Source: Biomphalaria glabrata
Lineage: Eukaryota > Mollusca > Gastropoda > Planorbidae
DNA length: 64,000 nt
Reading direction: 5' to 3'
Assembly: GCF_947242115.1 (NCBI RefSeq)
Contig: NC_074711.1
Span: 2,313,501 to 2,377,500, forward strand
The notes under the pieces are model-generated. The model was not told the origin of the DNA. It saw only the letters and a program-made list of their open reading frames with translations, and made no database searches. A program made the position numbers and the translations under genes. Of the stretch, positions 21,835-32,793 are shown one piece after another. Each line of letters starts with the position of its first letter. Position 1 is the first letter of the stretch.

Positions 21835-22300
21835 TAGCCCTATCGGGGTGTATGGGGTATCTAGGAGGGGTAGCACCTCTGGTGGACAGGCAGTCGTACC
21901 CTCTTTTTGAGGGTAGCTTGGCTCACTCTTGGTCCCCACTCGGTACCCAACTCTCGCCTGTGGCTCCCAGAAGCTGTAGCATGCGCAGCGGCCACACCCC
22001 GGAAACGGCTTTGACTGGCCGGCTAAACCAGGTAGAGGGTATCTGGCGTGTCCATGGCACTCAGTACACTGAGGTTCTGTCAAACCTAGCATGTGAAGTC
22101 TGGACTTGGCGGCCTGTGCGTAACGTCACAAAAACTAGACTAATCGGACAAAATGGCAAGTACCAGCACAGTGCTGTGGAGTACGCAAGAGCAGGACAAG
22201 ACACATAGAAAGTCTCTGGTCATCCACTGCACCCAAACTTGTCCCCGGACGTCTTGACCAAATCTTGCTTCCGGAAAAGGACGGGTTTTGGGGCGAGAGA
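21835..22300. other. G+C-rich unassigned repeat-like stretch
   Basis: Contains phrases such as GGGTATCTAGGAGGGGTAGC and frames without domains. It may be retroelement leader sequence like 12640-13180. It is part of the nested insertion block. Confidence 0.25.
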
Positions 22301-22399
22301 GTGAGGTCGACGTGTTGTGCAAATCCTCCTCACTTTAATCCAAATTCCAGCGCAAGTCACTTGTCATCCCCCCTCATCTCCCTTCCCTTAATACCTATC

Positions 22400-22548
22400 G
22401 CTCAAAGTGTTGCCTTTTAAGAGCATAATATAAATCTCGAAACAATTTACTGGCATTCATGCGGCCATTTCGGTGGCCCTACCGGCCCAATTCGGTATCG
22501 GCCCACAAGGGCATTTGCCCGAATGCCCATATAGCAAGTCCGCCCCTG
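22400..22548. mobile_element. Right part of the split M1 MITE
   Basis: Ends CCCATATAGCAAGTCCGCCCCTG-like (terminal GTCCGCCCCTG) and is followed by CCTATTGA, pairing with the left part at 14479. After it, homology with unit 1 (from 3948) resumes. Confidence 0.8.
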
Positions 22549-22569
22549 CCTATTGATCTTGTAAATGAT

Positions 22570-22721
22570 GATTTGAACCTTTATTTTGACACGGCTATTT
22601 TAATCCTCGGCAGTGTTATGAATAAACAAGACTTTAATTTTAAAAATGTCTACAAATGTTGTCTCCCTTTTGACAGGGTGTAGTTGATCTCAGGTGGGCA
22701 GAGGTGAAAAACTATATAAAA
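22570..22721 (+). promoter_or_regulatory. Promoter of peptide gene 2 with TATA box
   Basis: TATATAAAA at 22713-22721 lies about 80 bp before the exon 1 donor. The 150 bp upstream are nearly identical to unit 1, whereas surrounding repeats differ. A start site near 22743 is inferred from TATA spacing. Confidence 0.6.
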
Positions 22722-22742
22722 CAAACCATGTCTATGTCCTAC

Positions 22743-22801
22743 ATTGTCCTCTGTTGTCTTGGAGATGCTTGGCTTATCTCAAAGTAGGACCCATACCTTA
22801 G
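22743..22801 (+). other. Exon 1 of peptide gene 2
   Basis: Ends at CCTTAG|GTAAGTG. An ATG at 22765 is in frame with the exon 2 ATG across the phase-1 junction, as in gene 1. Start estimated. Confidence 0.6.
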
Positions 22802-23426
22802 GTAAGTGTTATCTCCATCTCTCAAAAAATAACAAAAGCTACATTTTGATAGTCGATAGTAAATCTAAAAACCCGATCTGAATGTTGATCAGCTTTCTGT
22901 TGGAGAACTACCATCTACTGTAGATAGCTAGTTAAGTTAATTAGACCATGATTTTGAACTTAGTAAGTAAAGTCTGAATAAAATGCAATGACAAATTTAT
23001 TTTCTAATACAAATCTAAAAGATTCACTTATTTTCATCATCCGACCTAAAGATCGCAAGGTCTGAAAGGGGACTTTTCTCTTTCCTTATCGCCATCAAAT
23101 GTTGAACTATTAAACATGCAACAAGCTATGCAACTGCCTTATACTGCACTACGATTAGTCTCAAATCTCAGGCCTCTGACAACAATATCAATCTCTCCAG
23201 GGAAGTTACTCTTCTTTAACTAATAGACCAATGAAATAATAATAAATAAACCTAGAATTCGTTATATCTTACACCCAAGATTCTATCAAGTGCTATTTAC
23301 AAATACAATCGTCACACTCTGATTAACTTTTAGTGCGGAATTTTTAGATTATTAATCTACTAAAAGATTATTTTCAAATATTTATTTCTCATTCTTGGTT
23401 TCTATGTGTATGTCTCCATTGCAGTG

Positions 23427-23855
23427 ATGAGGCTGATACCGCTCCTTCTTCCCTCCACCTTGTGGTCTTGGTGTTTACTCAGCATACCTCCGGCCGCTGG
23501 CCAGATTACAAAGAGTATAGGCTGGGGACCCGGTGGCATCGGCAAGAGGAGTATGGACGCCAGGAGCGGCAGTGAGTTCCGCATTATAGGGCGCCCTGAT
23601 TTTTATGGCTTCTTCATTCAGTTATTAAAACAAGACCAACGCCTTGATCGGCAAATTCCAATGCCCAGTTGGAATCACAAACACCTAGATGGACAAGACC
23701 CAATGTCCAGTTGGAGTGACGAAGATCAACACCTCGATGGACCAAACAGAGTGTCCAGTTGGAATCACGAAGACAGACACCTCGATGGGCAAGACCAAAT
23801 GTCCAGTCGGAATGATGAGTCTGTAGAAAGCGACATCACGAAAATATTCCTATCG
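23427..23855 (+). CDS. Secreted peptide precursor 2, main coding exon
   Basis: Acceptor TCCATTGCAG at 23415-23424, then the ATG. It encodes 143 residues: a signal peptide (1-25, ending PPAAG), the peptide QITKSIGWGPGGI (26-38) and GKR (39-41), then a spacer with about four 16-residue repeats against six in gene 1. It ends in phase 0 at TCG|GTAAGT. The signal, the KSIGWG core and the amidation signal are kept, while residues 2-3 and 10-13 of the peptide differ from genes 1 and 3. This suggests a diverged ligand rather than a dead copy. Same predicted role as precursor 1. Confidence 0.78.
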
Positions 23856-24269
23856 GTAAGTAGGGATTGAGACTGAAACCCGAATTAAGTTGATTGCGCT
23901 GAGTACCTAAAGGTAGCACAAACACTTCTTCACCCAGTGATAGATGTCTCATAAATCTATATATAAGTTGAACCCTAACGCATTGAGCATGCTATAGGAC
24001 GAATGATCCCACTTATAAGGGCAGTCCCACTATAATGTTATGCTGTCTTTTCATCGCTGTCTCTGTCTGCCTCTTCTTCTCTTTCCTGGTACTGTTCCCT
24101 GAAGGAAGGTCTTTGCGAACCCCGAAAACCTTGTATCAAGGAAATGGAGTTTCATTTTTACAATAGTTAGCAGATCATCGTGGACCCTGTCTCTAAATGT
24201 ATATATATGTATATTTACTTAAATCATGAAGAGACTATATATGTACCATATATATATATATATATATAT

Positions 24270-24450
24270 GTTTGTTTGTAAAATGTTTTACATGTTTCGG
24301 ATGTTCCTTCAGAGTTGAAGATAGTTTACTTCCTAGTCCAAACCTCCCGCAGGACGACGGGGGATGGGAGCGGGCAGGGTTTGAACCCTCGACCGTCGAT
24401 AAATCTGAACGACAGTCCAGCGCGCAAACCGCACGACCAGGCAGCCATCC
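24270..24450 (-). mobile_element. tRNA-derived SINE, family S2
   Basis: The reverse complement runs from GGCTGCCTGGTCGTGCGG through GGTTCAAACCC to the TTCAACTCTGAAGGAACATC tail. TA microsatellites abut both sides. In intron 2 of peptide gene 2. Confidence 0.8.
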
Positions 24451-24559
24451 TTTATATATATATATATATATATATATAGCACAGCATGGTCACCCTCCCC
24501 CCCCCCCCTTAACTAACCTTTTTTTTTTTGTATGATTCTGGTAGTGCAAATTATGTTTT

Positions 24560-24730
24560 TATCGTATTTAAATATAACACAAAAAAAAAAAACATGTGAT
24601 CAGCTTTATGACAGTGAATGACGGAAATAACCGCACACAGAGTAAAGGTCAAGACACGGACTATGGTCAGTACACAATCACGTGATTCAGACATTAGGGG
24701 TGAGACAATAGAATTCACACATTCACGGGA
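24560..24730 (-). mobile_element. Short LTR remnant in intron 2 of peptide gene 2
   Basis: Homologous to 10132-10300 and, more distantly, to the LTR at 32347-32520. Ends are worn. Same insertion as in gene 1. Confidence 0.6.
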
Positions 24731-25167
24731 ACGCTGTTTGGGTGAAAATGACCCGAGTTCGTTTGTGAGTGTGTTAAGAAAGCTTTATTTTTAGGATTTT
24801 TGGATTCCTCGACGGAGGATTGGAGATTGTTTACCAGCGATCTGAGAATCGGTGATTTGCTTTCTTTAGCTCAATCCCACGTCTGTATATATAACTTCTC
24901 CCACTTCCCATTCTCGGATGAAGTCTAAACTGTGTACCATTACTCATTATTTGGCAATTAATTTATTTGTTTTTTTTATATAAAAGGGAAACAAATCTTA
25001 CAGTATTGAGATATTTTGAATGTAAATGTGGAGTTCTTTCCTTTTTATTAGTCTTTGTTTTGTTTTGTTTTTTTTTTGCTTTGCTTTGTATTAACATGAA
25101 CGTGTGATCACGTGCTCTTGTGATTATGTTTCTCTCTAATATGTGGATTTGAAAATATTTTTTTCAG

Positions 25168-25185
25168 AACTTATCAAAAAGATAG
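25168..25185 (+). CDS. Secreted peptide precursor 2, last coding exon
   Basis: After TTTTTTTCAG the frame adds NLSKR and stops, giving a 148-residue precursor. The sequence beyond the stop still resembles exon 3 of gene 1, so this end is shortened relative to it. It leaves a C-terminal KR. Confidence 0.65.
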   Translation, partial: NLSKR

Positions 25186-25625
25186 AAAACTGAGCAAGTA
25201 TGCACGTAGCATCTGAAGCCTCGGAACTTTTATGAGTTCATCCGGGGAACTTCGGGAACGTCTGCCAATTATCCTCATCTCACACATTTGGGTCCAAGTA
25301 AGAAACGTCCTGGTTGAAATTTTGGCTTCGGAAAAAAAAAAAAAGACGTATCCAAACACATTCATACAAAAGTTTGCGTATTAACGCAACGTACTTATAA
25401 AATATTTGTTTCAAACAAAATATGTGTTCAACTTTTTATTTAGTCTTTCTTCCATTATTTAATATTTTATATATGTAATCGCTTCACATTTTCGATTTCT
25501 ATTGCAGCGCCACTGTTCTATTTTTAGCAAATTGACTTAAGAAAAGGTGTTCTCCGTTTCATTATTGGTGCCCAATGTTTTGTTTATACTTGTAAAAAAA
25601 AATTATAGAATTTTTTTTTCTGCTG

Positions 25626-25631
25626 AATAAA
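25626..25631 (+). terminator. Candidate poly(A) signal of peptide gene 2
   Basis: AATAAA at a position conserved with gene 1 (12491). Confidence 0.35.
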
Positions 25632-25869
25632 TCTATGAACCTATTTATAAAGTGAATAAATCTTTTATGAAAATTATATGCTGTATGGGTTGTCGTTCTT
25701 ATGTTTACATGTGCTTGTAACTCGTCCGTAAGAATGTGTTGACGAAATGTGTGCTGTGTAGTCATTCACTGTATTAAAGCCATACTAAGCGGGCATGGTT
25801 TTCAACTCTGTTATCAATATGTTCATAACAATCTTTATACACTGAATCAAAACTGTGCCGCTACCCTCA

Positions 25870-26330
25870 ACCAAGATGGCCGGCCCGTTGCTTTTTCTTC
25901 TCTCGCCCATTAACAAAAAGTGAAAGAAAACATTCTTCAGCTGAGAAAGAAGCATATGCCATTGTTGAGTTGTTGAGAAAATGGAAACATTTCTTAGTTG
26001 GTAAAGCGTTCACACTTGTTACGGATCAGCGATCCGTCTCTTTCATGTATGACAGGTCAAACAAATGAAAAAATTAAAAATGAAAAAAATCCAGAGGTGG
26101 AAACTAGAACTCTCGTGTTTCCACTATGACGTCATCTATCGCCCTGGCAAACAGAACACTGTAGCTGATACATTTACCAGAATCTGCCATTACTCGCAAT
26201 GACCTTAAATTGCTGCACACTAGTCTTTGCCACCCGGGCGTTACCCGACTATGGCACTACGTAAAGACTAAAAATCTTACATTTTCCTGTGATGACGTCA
26301 GAACTGTGATGAAACTATCAACTGCATATA
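25870..26330 (+). mobile_element. Ty3/gypsy-like pol remnant (fossil)
   Basis: Recognisable pieces are RNase H (EKEAYAIVELLRKWKHFLVG, then LVTDQRSVSFMYD) and an integrase zinc-binding start (SLCHPGVTRLWHYV). It is broken and no LTR is adjacent. It may be the same insertion as 30780-32520, split by later DNA, or an independent one. Confidence 0.75.
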
Positions 26331-26436
26331 AACTAAAAACTGCATATAAACTAAAAACTGCATATAAACTAAAAACTGCATATAAACTAAAAACTGCATA
26401 TAAACTATTAACTGCATATAAACTATAAACTGCATA
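26317..26436. repeat. 18-bp minisatellite (AACTGCATATAAACTAAA)
   Basis: Six to seven units starting directly inside the integrase-like part of the pol remnant. The frames TAYKLK and LYAVFS are repeat artefacts. Confidence 0.93.
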
Positions 26437-26484
26437 GTTCAAACTAAAGCTATTTGGACCGTGGACCTTAATATCTGCACATGT

Positions 26485-26690
26485 TTGTTATAGATGTTGT
26501 TGATCATAGATGTTATAGATGTTATAGATGGTATAGATGTTATAGATGTTATGAATTTTATAGATGTTATAGATGTTATAAATAAATGTTATAGATGTTA
26601 TAGATGGTATAGATGTTATAGATGGTATAGATGTTATAGATGTTATATATAAATGTTATAGATGTTATATGTTGTTGATGTAGATGCTAT
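26485..26690. repeat. 9-bp minisatellite (TAGATGTTA)
   Basis: Degenerate TAGATGTTA units, some reading TAGATGGTA or ATAAATGTTA, over about 200 bp. Confidence 0.93.
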
Positions 26691-26699
26691 AATAAGGAG

Positions 26700-27284
26700 G
26701 CTGTTACAATACAAGCTGTAGAGGATATAGATACTGATGTCATAGATGTCATAGATGTTGCTGATGTTGTAGACACTGTCTTCCTGGTGCTACATAAAAG
26801 TCCGACCCACAAAGGTCTTGTGTTTAAAGTTTAAGGGAAGTGAACCTGGGCGGCTTATTATGCAGAAATCTCGAGGGTTGGAAAGCACCTCTTTACTTGC
26901 CAGTTGTAGACAGTTGCGAGTAGATAGTATTGTGTGTTCAATATCTACAGCTATTTTTTTAGTTACAGTACTAAGTAGTCGAAGCTATACAAAGTGAGAA
27001 AACATTTATTTGCCTGAGATAAAGTTTGTATTCGTTAGAATTTTGTTTTTCGATTACTTTAAAAGTCTGTTAGTTTATAGTAGCTCTAGGTTAGGGTTAG
27101 TAGCTAGTAGCTCTGCTGCCGGATTTCTTCCTGAAACGCAGTTGTTTTTGTTCACTCAACTGGGGGGAGGGGGGACGGGGGAGAGAATTGAGGGTGACAA
27201 CACTGATATAGGTCATCTTTCAGGGCCGGAATTCTGTGTGGGGAAAACAAAAAGCAAAATTATTTCCGAAAACATTTAACACAA
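26700..27284. other. Unassigned stretch
   Basis: No domain-bearing ORF. The 89-codon frame at 27010 has no recognisable motif. A G-rich block lies at 27160-27185. Confidence 0.3.
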
Positions 27285-27345
27285 GAATGTCCAGCAGTTT
27301 TGTCTTCGAGTCTGAAGATTTAAGAAGGAGTGTTTCAATGTGCGT
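27285..27345 (-). mobile_element. LINE family Z tail fragment
   Basis: TTGTCTTCGAGTCTGAAGAT matches the terminal sequence of the LINE copies at 724 and 44885. Confidence 0.5.
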
Positions 27346-27439
27346 GACTACGAAGTCCGAGCTCTGTTCTACATATTTTAACTTGTACATTTGACCACAT
27401 CAAAGGCAGATAGTAACGTTGCATGCTGATAGTCGATGT

Positions 27440-27780
27440 GAGTCTTGTTTAAAAATGTTCTACATGATTCTGAAGTCCATCTTCAGATTCTGAAGATAAT
27501 TATATCCTATACAAAACCTCTCACAAGACGACAGGAGGGGGGGGGGGGGGACAGCACTATGCAGGATTCGAACCCTGGACCTTCGTTGCCACTGAACGTC
27601 AGTCCTGAACGTATACTACACAACCAGACCGCCATCTTTCGAAGTCTAGACCAGTCTTTGGGTGTTGTTTTCGGGATTTTTTTTTGCGGAATCTGAGGGA
27701 TTCGAACCCGAGACCATCTTGATAACCAAACGCCATTCCAGAGTGTATACCACACAATCAGAAAGCCATCCTTTCCGCAG
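27440..27780 (-). mobile_element. tRNA-like SINE remnants (two heads)
   Basis: Two B-box-like sites in reverse (GGATTCGAACCC at about 27565 and 27702), each followed by CACACAA(C/T)CAGA and GCCATC, and a direct repeat of AGTCTAGACCAGTCTTTGGG at 27645 and 27779. This appears to be two copies of one SINE in tandem. Confidence 0.55.
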
Positions 27781-27789
27781 TCTAGACCA

Positions 27790-28550
27790 GTCTTTGGGTG
27801 TTGTTTTCAATTTAGTTTCAATACTTTGTCACAGATCTCATCATCAAAAACAAACAACAAATATTGGAAAATAGATCCCAGCATGCACTGTGAGCGAAAG
27901 GTTCGTTTGTGGTTAGCACAACAATATGGTCCGGAAACTGTCCTCAGGCCGGAGTTTAGGCATGCCTGCTACATGAAATCTTGGAAGTTCTAGAAAAAAA
28001 AAACAATTAAAACAAGTTCCTAACCTTTTGGGATAAAATGAAGCTTTCTTAGCCTTGGAAGGATGACCAACGAAAAAACCAACAACTGTTTTTGCAGTCG
28101 CTGACATCACAAATGACACGTTTCTAGAACAATCACGGCTGCGGCTATGATGGTGTGGCATTTCATCCCTGACTTCACGGCTTCTCTAGAAATTCAAACA
28201 CGTTTCTTTCCATCACAATGAATGACCATTCTTATTTACACAATTTTTGTTTTCTTTTAGCTTCTTCAGCCCACACAATTGTCGTCCATTTTCTTTTTAA
28301 TGCCAGTGAAAACATTGAAACTTACAGACAAACAACAATTCAAGACTTGTTTGGTCTTTGTTGACTTTGATGGTGTCATGTGAAGTATCTGATGACTTTT
28401 ACAAATAGTTGACACAGTTACTGAAGTCCAGGTCACGTGATATGAATAAACGATGAGCTGACATGTAGACAATGCATTCTTTGTCTCTGGAAATAGTTCT
28501 TCTTTGACAGCGCGTGCATTCTCTCTGGGCTGAGCAGACGCAGAATCTGA
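27790..28550. other. Unassigned stretch
   Basis: No convincing ORF; frames of 80-106 codons lack domains. Not recognised as a repeat. Confidence 0.3.
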
Positions 28551-28620
28551 ATAAAAGAAGCCAGGTCTTTGGCCTGAGCTGTCCATTCTTGCTTTAGGAG
28601 CTACGCGACGTACGTCACAG
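28551..28620 (+). other. Speculative TATA and 5' exon
   Basis: ATAAAAGAAG is followed 60 bp later by CGTCACAG|GTAGGT, a possible donor. The arrangement recalls exon 1 of peptide genes 1 and 2 and could serve gene 3, but no sequence similarity in the exon supports this. Confidence 0.15.
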
Positions 28621-28657
28621 GTAGGTAAGCTCTAATGTTTAGACTCTACACTCAACT

Positions 28658-29169
28658 CAGGGCCGGTCTTAGGCCACTGCAACCTATGCGGTCGCAGTGG
28701 GGCCCGCGCTAATTCTATGTATAATTATTAAATTGCAAAATATATACGAAAAATTCCTGGAAATCTCATGAATTTATTAAAATCTCCTGAAAAATAGACA
28801 AAATTGTCATTTGTGGGTGTCATTCATTGCGGAAAACGCCAATCCTACGCACGATTAAAGACAAAAGGCTTGTCAGCTTTCATGTAATAAAATGTAATAA
28901 TCGGGTGATTTTCACCTTAATCGGAGGTTCCAATACTTTATTTACTTTTATAGTCACTGGCATATACATATGCCATAGGTTGCAAGGTTCGTAAAGTAAA
29001 GTTAATTTGATGGCAATTTTGTACTTGGTAAAGAATGAATAAAATTCAAAGTCGATTTTATTTTCTAATACAAAATCTTAATTTTCAATTATTATCCTTA
29101 TTCCCATTCATACTAGGCCCCGCGTAATCAGTTTCGCATAGGGCCCCGCAATTGTTAGGACCGGCCCTC
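28658..29169. mobile_element. MITE, family M4 (512 bp)
   Basis: Begins CAGGGCCGGTCTTAGG and ends GACCGGCCCTC, with a perfect 8-bp duplication ACTCAACT (28650-28657 and 29170-29177). Non-coding. hAT-like by duplication length. Relatives are at 6625 and 57965. Confidence 0.88.
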
Positions 29170-29362
29170 ACTCAACTAATTGGATTGGACGTTTTCAACA
29201 CCTTCAATTCTTTTTTTTTTTTTTAATAATTTTTTGAACTAGAGCTACTGAATTGTTGATTCTAAAATTTTTTTAATTGACGCTAATAGTTTTATGATTT
29301 GTGGGATACTTTATACTGCAGTGGATGAAGAAACAATGGATAAGAATTGTTTGATATTATAG

Positions 29363-29552
29363 GATGGCTGCCTGGTCGTGCGGTTTGCGCGCTGGACTGT
29401 CGTTCAGATTTATCGATGGTCCAGGGTTCAAACCCTGCCCGCTCCCATCCCCCGTCGTCCTGCGGGAGGTTTGGACTAGGAAGTAATTATCTTCAACTCT
29501 GAAGGAACATCCGAAACATGTAAAACATTGAACAAACAAACAAACATTTTAT
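29363..29552 (+). mobile_element. tRNA-derived SINE, family S2 (complete)
   Basis: Starts GGATGGCTGCCTGGTCGTGC, B-box GGTTCAAACCC, and ends AACATCCGAAACATG then an A-rich tail. Confidence 0.85.
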
Positions 29553-29559
29553 ACACATT

Positions 29560-30780
29560 AAAATGTTTTTTAAAAAAATAACTTTTAGGCTTTCTAGTTC
29601 TTTGTAACGCAATAAAATTAAACATAATAGTTAATCTTCAGTTTCAATTTTTTTCTGCAATAAAATAACAAAGATGAACATATATCAAAAACGAAAAATT
29701 ATAAACAATCTTTTTTTTTAACAAAGCTTATCTAAGGGAAAGAACTCCCCAATTACAACTGTATCGCTCAATAATATAGAGTTATGTCTCCCTTATTCGA
29801 TATGTAGCAAAATAATTAATTACCATTAATTGATTGACCAAGTAGTTAATTTTATAATGGTTTCTTTTTTGTTAGGTACAATACATTAATGTTTAAAACT
29901 TCAACAATAGGTATGGAGAAATAACGTGTTCACTTATCTAAGGGGATGAAACTATACAAATTTACCCGTATCTTTGATTTGTTGGTATCAAACCTAATAA
30001 TTGATTGCCAGTAATTAATTGAGTAATTAGTTAAATTATTATATTGATTCATGTGTTGTCTATGCCAATGAATAATTTTACAAAATTTCAGCTTGATCCG
30101 AGAATTGGTGTAGGTGAAATAAAAGTTACAAACTTTTTAGCGGACAGACAGACAGACAGATAGACAGACAGCGTAAGTTAACATAAACATTGTAAAAAAA
30201 AAAAGGACCAATCATCTTTTTTTTTATTTAGATATGATATTGGCGTTACCTGGTGGCCGAGTGCTAGAACGCTAAGTAAGAACTGAAGAATATGATTTCG
30301 AATCCTAGTAATAACTAAGGTTATTTTTCTCAAATACTAAAATTGTCATTGAGTCCAGCCTAATTAGGCACCTGAAATATTTCATGAAATAAAGAAAGCT
30401 TGGAGTCAGAGGAGCTAGTAATTGAAGATAGGGCGCAGATTAGATGAATAATGGTAAAAAAAAAATTCGTGATGCCCTAAGGGCACAAATGCCCTAAAAC
30501 AATTCATGTGAGAGCTGAACTTTGCAACTTTTATACTTGCTACATAAATCAGTAAGACAAAAAACTTTTCGATTTTGGTAGCGTGTACGTTTAGACAAGT
30601 GTTGTATATAAAGGGCAATGGACGGACTGTGTTTCGTAATAGATAGTAATATATTCTTTTACACGATATATATATTTCATAGATTCACCTACACTAAATG
30701 AATATTCACAGTTTATAACTAGAAATATGGCTATGTAGAAATAGTTCAGTATTAATTCGTAAATGTACCGACAGAGGTAC
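29560..30780. other. AT-rich stretch with GACAGACAGACAGA block
   Basis: A TTAATTAC...TAATTAATTG segment and a GACA run at 30145-30170 resemble (inverted) the sequence at 37440-37640, suggesting a dispersed repeat. No gene recognised. Confidence 0.35.
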
Positions 30781-31464
30781 TTCTGTTATGTCTGCTGAAG
30801 TACAGAAGTATCTTAACGAAAGAGGAGTTGCTACGAGCAGGAACACGGCTTATGATCCTAGAGGAAACGGTCAAATAGAGAAACTGAACAGTAGTCTTTG
30901 GAAAGCTATAACCTTAGCTTTACACTCCCAGGACTTGAGTACGTCTCAGTGGGAACTAGTATTGCAAGACGCGTTGCACTCAATTCGGTCACTTCTGTGT
31001 ACGGCGACGAATAAAACTCCACACGAGAGACTCTTAGGATTCTATCGCAGAAGTACTTCTGGAACATCCCTACCAACGTGGTTAACATCGCCTGGTCCCG
31101 TGTTGTTAAAGAGAAATAATAGATCCTCTACGTATGACCCTTTAACAGAAGAGGTAGAGCTTGTGAACAGCAACCCTCAATATGCTCTTATCACAGAACA
31201 CCTACAGGCCGAGAAGAAACAGTGTCTTTAAGATTGTTGGCGCCCAAAGAAAAAGACTTGTTTCACAGAAAATGTGAGACCCCTTGTGCCGAGAGACGGT
31301 TCTTATGGGAATGCGACATCCTCACTTCAAAGCCAAAGAGAAAACAACGCAGAGAACTCTACTCTGAAACCTCCTGCTAACCAAACAACCAAGTCATTCT
31401 TATCGGGGGAAGTGGACCCGGTTGAAGCCCCGACCATTGAGTCGCCAAGTAACGTTGTTGGCAC

Positions 31465-32145
31465 TGATGCTGATAGCACTGATACTGATAGTACTGATAC
31501 TGATAGTACTGATACTGATAGTACTGTTGCTGATAGTACTGATACTGATAGTACTGATACTGATAGTACTGATACTGATAGTACTGTTACTGATAGTACT
31601 GATACTGATAGTACTGTTACTGATAGTACTGATACTGATAGTACTGATACTGATAGTACTGTTGCTGATAGTACTGATACTGATAGTACTGATACTGATA
31701 GTACTGATACTGATAGTAGGCTACTGATACTGATAGTACTGACACTGATAGTACTGATACTGATAGTACTGATACTGATAGTACTGATACTGATAGTACT
31801 GATACTGATAGTAGGCTACTGATACTGATAGTACTGACACTGATAGTACTGATACTGATAGTACTGATACTGATAGTACTGTTGCTGATAGTACTGATAC
31901 TGATAGTACTGATACTGATAGTACTGATACTGATAGTAGGCTACTGATACTGATAGTACTGACACTGATAGTACTGATACTGATAGTACTGATACTGATA
32001 GTACTGATACTGATAGTACTGTTACTGATAGTACTGATACTGAAAGTACTGATACTGATAGTACTGTTACTGATAGTACTGATTCTGATAGTACTGATAC
32101 TGATAGTACTGATACTGATAGTACTGATATTGATAGCACTGATAT
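31465..32145. repeat. 15-bp minisatellite (GTACTGATACTGATA)
   Basis: About 45 units, with GTTACTGATA, GTTGCTGATA and GTAGGCTACTGATA variants. It lies between the integrase-like part and the LTR, and encodes Thr-Asp-Ser repeats in one frame. Confidence 0.96.
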
Positions 32146-32346
32146 TACCAAGCCAACCTGCCTATACAACGTAAGAGAAGGAAAATCAAAACCCAACTAC
32201 AGGGTTTAACAGACTGTGTTTGATAAACAGTTTGCTTTTAACTAGTATTGCAGATGTGTTTAGATGTTTATGTTTTATTCATCTTTGTATTTTGCTTTGA
32301 CTACCCGTGGTTGTGTTATATGCATACAATTTAAACGTGGGGGGAA

Positions 32347-32520
32347 TGTCGTGAATCTGTCTATCACTGATTGTCGCCCCTAGAGTTTATTTACATTTGT
32401 TAGACTGTGTACTGACCTTATTCCGTGTTGTGAACTCTACTACGTGTGTAGTTGTTTGTCATTCAGTGTAGTAAAGCTTTGAATGTAACATGTTTTTTTT
32501 TTTATTTTTTAAGTACGACA
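32347..32520 (+). repeat. LTR of the gypsy-like remnant (174 bp)
   Basis: TGTCGTGAATC at the left and TACGACA at the right, directly after a polypurine tract. Related to the intronic LTR remnants at 10132 and 24560. Confidence 0.75.
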
Positions 32521-32793
32521 CAAGCTATAATGAAGACCAATCCAAGAAGGGGAATTACTCATGAAATATAAACACAGTTTATTTACTTCTGCGTTAATGT
32601 CTTCTGCAGTTGCTTCCCTTTGATTACATTTAGAAAAAGTGCTATGGTGTCCGTAGTAAGCCGTGGTTGGCGTCGTCTGCTAAATTTCACATAGCCAATA
32701 GAAGGATAAATGTGGTCTGAATTGAATTGTACTCGCTTCATTTGTAGACATAGCGCTAAATGTAGTTAATCTTCGTGACCATCAAAATAATTA

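Larger units (their letters stand above)
13525..25800 (+). repeat. Segmental duplication, unit 2
   Basis: Homologous to 2820-12630 in the same orientation. It is expanded by a nested insertion complex (14479-22548) and shortened by a deletion in intron 1 of the peptide gene. Confidence 0.85.
30780..32520 (+). mobile_element. Ty3/gypsy-like LTR element remnant (3' part)
   Basis: The left part encodes the end of an integrase core (LNERGVATSRNTAYDPRGNG, then IEKLNSSLW). A repeat-rich region follows, then a purine tract (GTGGGGGGAA) and an LTR at 32347-32520 with TGTCGT/ACGACA ends. Only the 3' part is seen; it is broken and older than the element at 16043. Confidence 0.8.

Noticed and set aside
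26210-26428. Open frame with TAYKLK repeats as a gene
   Set aside because: Joins a decayed pol remnant to a minisatellite; no independent gene.
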